From CAZFAP01 sp964516325 (GTDB taxonomy: Bacteria > Auribacterota > JABMQX01), in contig CAZFAP010000036.1 in the NCBI GenBank assembly GCA_964516325.1, forward strand, positions 1 to 31,205: DNA of 31,205 nt. Reading direction: 5' to 3'. The notes below the pieces were generated by a model that was not told the DNA's origin, did not search any database, and saw nothing but the letters and a program-made list of their open reading frames with translations. Position numbers and translations under genes: made by a program. Positions 31,125-31,205 of this stretch are shown here, in pieces. The first letter of the stretch is position 1. Each line of letters begins with the position of its first letter.

Positions 31125-31205
31125 TTCTGGAGACCGGTTCCTGCCAGAATCAGAGGTGAGACTCAGGGCGCTCAAGCTTCGCGTGGAGCGCTTCCGGGCC
31201 CTCCG

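Overview
The window is a 31 kb stretch of moderately GC-rich bacterial chromosome in which every gene I can support is on the minus strand, so transcription runs from position 31205 towards 1. It suggests a Gram-negative (diderm), free-living, probably uncultivated bacterium. The evidence is a polysaccharide cluster with a flippase and an O-antigen-ligase-like protein, a Tat-type oxidoreductase next to a multihaem c-type cytochrome, and a gapA-pgk-tpiA-secG gene order. The sequence alone does not fix the phylum.

Layout in transcription order. (1) 31205-26576: a central glycolysis block, gapA - pgk - tpiA, behind a good sigma-70-like promoter (31022-31050). Three small unrecognised genes (29909-28808) sit between gapA and pgk. 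(2) 26496-21417: housekeeping and export genes: secG with a long acidic tail, two oligopeptide ABC transporter ATPases (oppD- and oppF-like, without permeases here), signal peptidase I (lepB), a DUF523/TudS-like protein and a TIM-barrel sugar-isomerase-like protein. (3) 21179-13177: a tightly overlapping run of envelope-polysaccharide genes: a YbhN-like membrane protein, a 56-residue Trm112-like zinc protein, three GT4 glycosyltransferases, a Wzx-like flippase, a methyltransferase and another GT4. Most junctions are ATGA or TTGA overlaps. (4) 13036-3752: further units, each with its own promoter candidate: a CapK/phenylacetate-CoA-ligase-like enzyme; then an O-antigen-ligase/polymerase-like membrane protein with a GT4, a methyltransferase and three more GT4-like enzymes. 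Two of these GT4s (6644-7777 and 3752-4887) are paralogues that share a 265-base near-identical 3' block, and one of them is frameshifted. (5) 3581-1725: a methyltransferase and a GT2 enzyme behind a perfect extended -10 promoter. (6) 1663-57: a Tat-signal aldo/keto-reductase-like protein with a broken-looking start and a degenerate catalytic tetrad, overlapping a tetrahaem cytochrome. The first codons of another gene lie at 22-1.

Together regions 3-5 look like a locus that builds, modifies, flips and joins or polymerises a cell-surface polysaccharide. The most unusual items are the unidentified three-gene cassette inside the glycolytic operon, the converted or duplicated glycosyltransferase ends, the aldo/keto reductase plus cytochrome pair, the extended SecG, and a family of extragenic ACCGCRGAG-type repeats beside the glycolysis genes. 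No tRNA, rRNA, CRISPR array, insertion sequence or phage gene was seen.
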